Below, in pieces: positions 63,789-64,000 of a stretch of DNA of 64,000 nucleotides. A program made the translations under genes and the position numbers. Each line of letters begins with the position of its first letter. Position 1 is the first letter of the stretch. The notes beneath the pieces are model-generated. The model saw only the letters and a program-made list of their open reading frames with translations, was not told where the DNA came from and made no database searches. The DNA comes from CAVPNY01 sp963706905 (GTDB taxonomy: Bacteria; Chloroflexota; Anaerolineae; Anaerolineales; UBA4823): positions 186,001 through 250,000 of the forward strand of contig CAVPNY010000018.1 of assembly GCA_963706905.1 (NCBI GenBank). Reading direction: 5' to 3'.

Positions 63789-63802
63789 GGATAATGTATC
63801 TA

Positions 63803-63833
63803 ATTATAGGACAGTTTCTTACCTGACGAGCAA
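63803..63833 (-). promoter_or_regulatory. Possible promoter of the B12/opine gene run
   Basis: Minus strand TATAAT (63808-63803) with TTGCTC (63833-63828) and a 19-bp spacer, just upstream of the ATG at 63788. The -10 box is perfect; the -35 box and spacing are weak. The remaining bases to 64000 show no gene. Confidence 0.4.
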
Positions 63834-64000
63834 GATTTTGCGCGTACAATAGGGCAATCGCATCTAAATTGTTTTAACTGAAAAACACTCGGATTCAGCC
63901 ATTTTCAGCTTGTGGGCTTCGCTTACGGTTATTGTTTAGCGGTCAGAAGGCGAAAATATCATCAACTGCGACAATAAAAACAATTCCTTCCTTTGATCTG

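Noticed and set aside
1..64000. CRISPR arrays, tRNA genes and rRNA genes
   Set aside because: No regularly spaced direct repeats and no tRNA- or rRNA-like conserved segments were recognised on either strand by reading.

Overview
The window looks like chromosomal DNA of an anaerobic member of the Chloroflexota, probably class Anaerolineae. This is inferred from gene content (anaerobic sulfatase-maturase, HdrA/Flx-type electron transfer, opine-dehydrogenase/B12 pairs, secreted proteins of a style common in that class), not from any marker gene. I see no rRNA, tRNA, CRISPR array or prophage.

Layout. 1-8.7 kb (+ strand): the tail of a GxxExxY gene, an anaerobic sulfatase-maturase, a holin/phosphatase/Yip1-like fusion, an SDR, an isochorismatase-like hydrolase, an FNR-like flavoprotein and a truncated RlmN-like radical SAM protein. 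9-18.5 kb (+): two HdrA genes, each read through an in-frame UGA (predicted selenocysteine with a SECIS-like hairpin), the second carrying a GltD-like insertion. They are followed by an MvhD fusion and two frameshifted FlxB/FlxA-like genes, with a GxxExxY cassette between the last two. 18.6-23.1 kb (+): methyltransferase, HAD phosphatase, ECF sigma factor and a large membrane protein that is probably its regulator. 23.1-32.8 kb (-): one operon with a SorC-type regulator, pyruvate/acetoin-dehydrogenase E1 alpha, E1 beta and E2, a galactitol-type PTS (IIA, IIB, IIC), two unknown small proteins, HPr and Enzyme I. 33-41.6 kb: msrA, three tandem secreted paralogues, two TolB-like lipoproteins and a two-component system. 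43.9-56.3 kb: a probable stress island with a glycan-related operon (GT4, GH130, PIG-L, GT4, GH100-like), CsbD, ChaB, BON, YtxH, a DHH phosphoesterase, two response regulators and a PAS/GAF histidine kinase. 56.5-63.8 kb (-): cation/proton antiporter, glycosidase, opine-type dehydrogenase and a B12-binding mutase-like protein.

Regulation visible in the DNA. Two TGTGA-N6-TCACA palindromes sit at exactly the same distance from an extended -10 promoter, and each promoter runs straight into a short hairpin with a T-run (5.8 and 8.7 kb). Upstream of csbD, the BON gene and the receiver-only regulator there is a bipartite GGG/CCC operator 60, 60 and 61 bp before a -10 box, suggesting a regulon of the local histidine kinase and NarL-type regulator. 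The PTS/dehydrogenase operon has a TTGACA promoter with twin CACATAAGTG / CACATATGTG operators 20 bp apart.

Caution: about thirteen frameshifts and one nonsense codon break otherwise well conserved genes across the window. This may be decay or uncorrected indels in the assembly; such genes are typed as pseudogenes with the shift located. The two HdrA UGA codons are a different matter, being in the same codon context with the same downstream hairpin.
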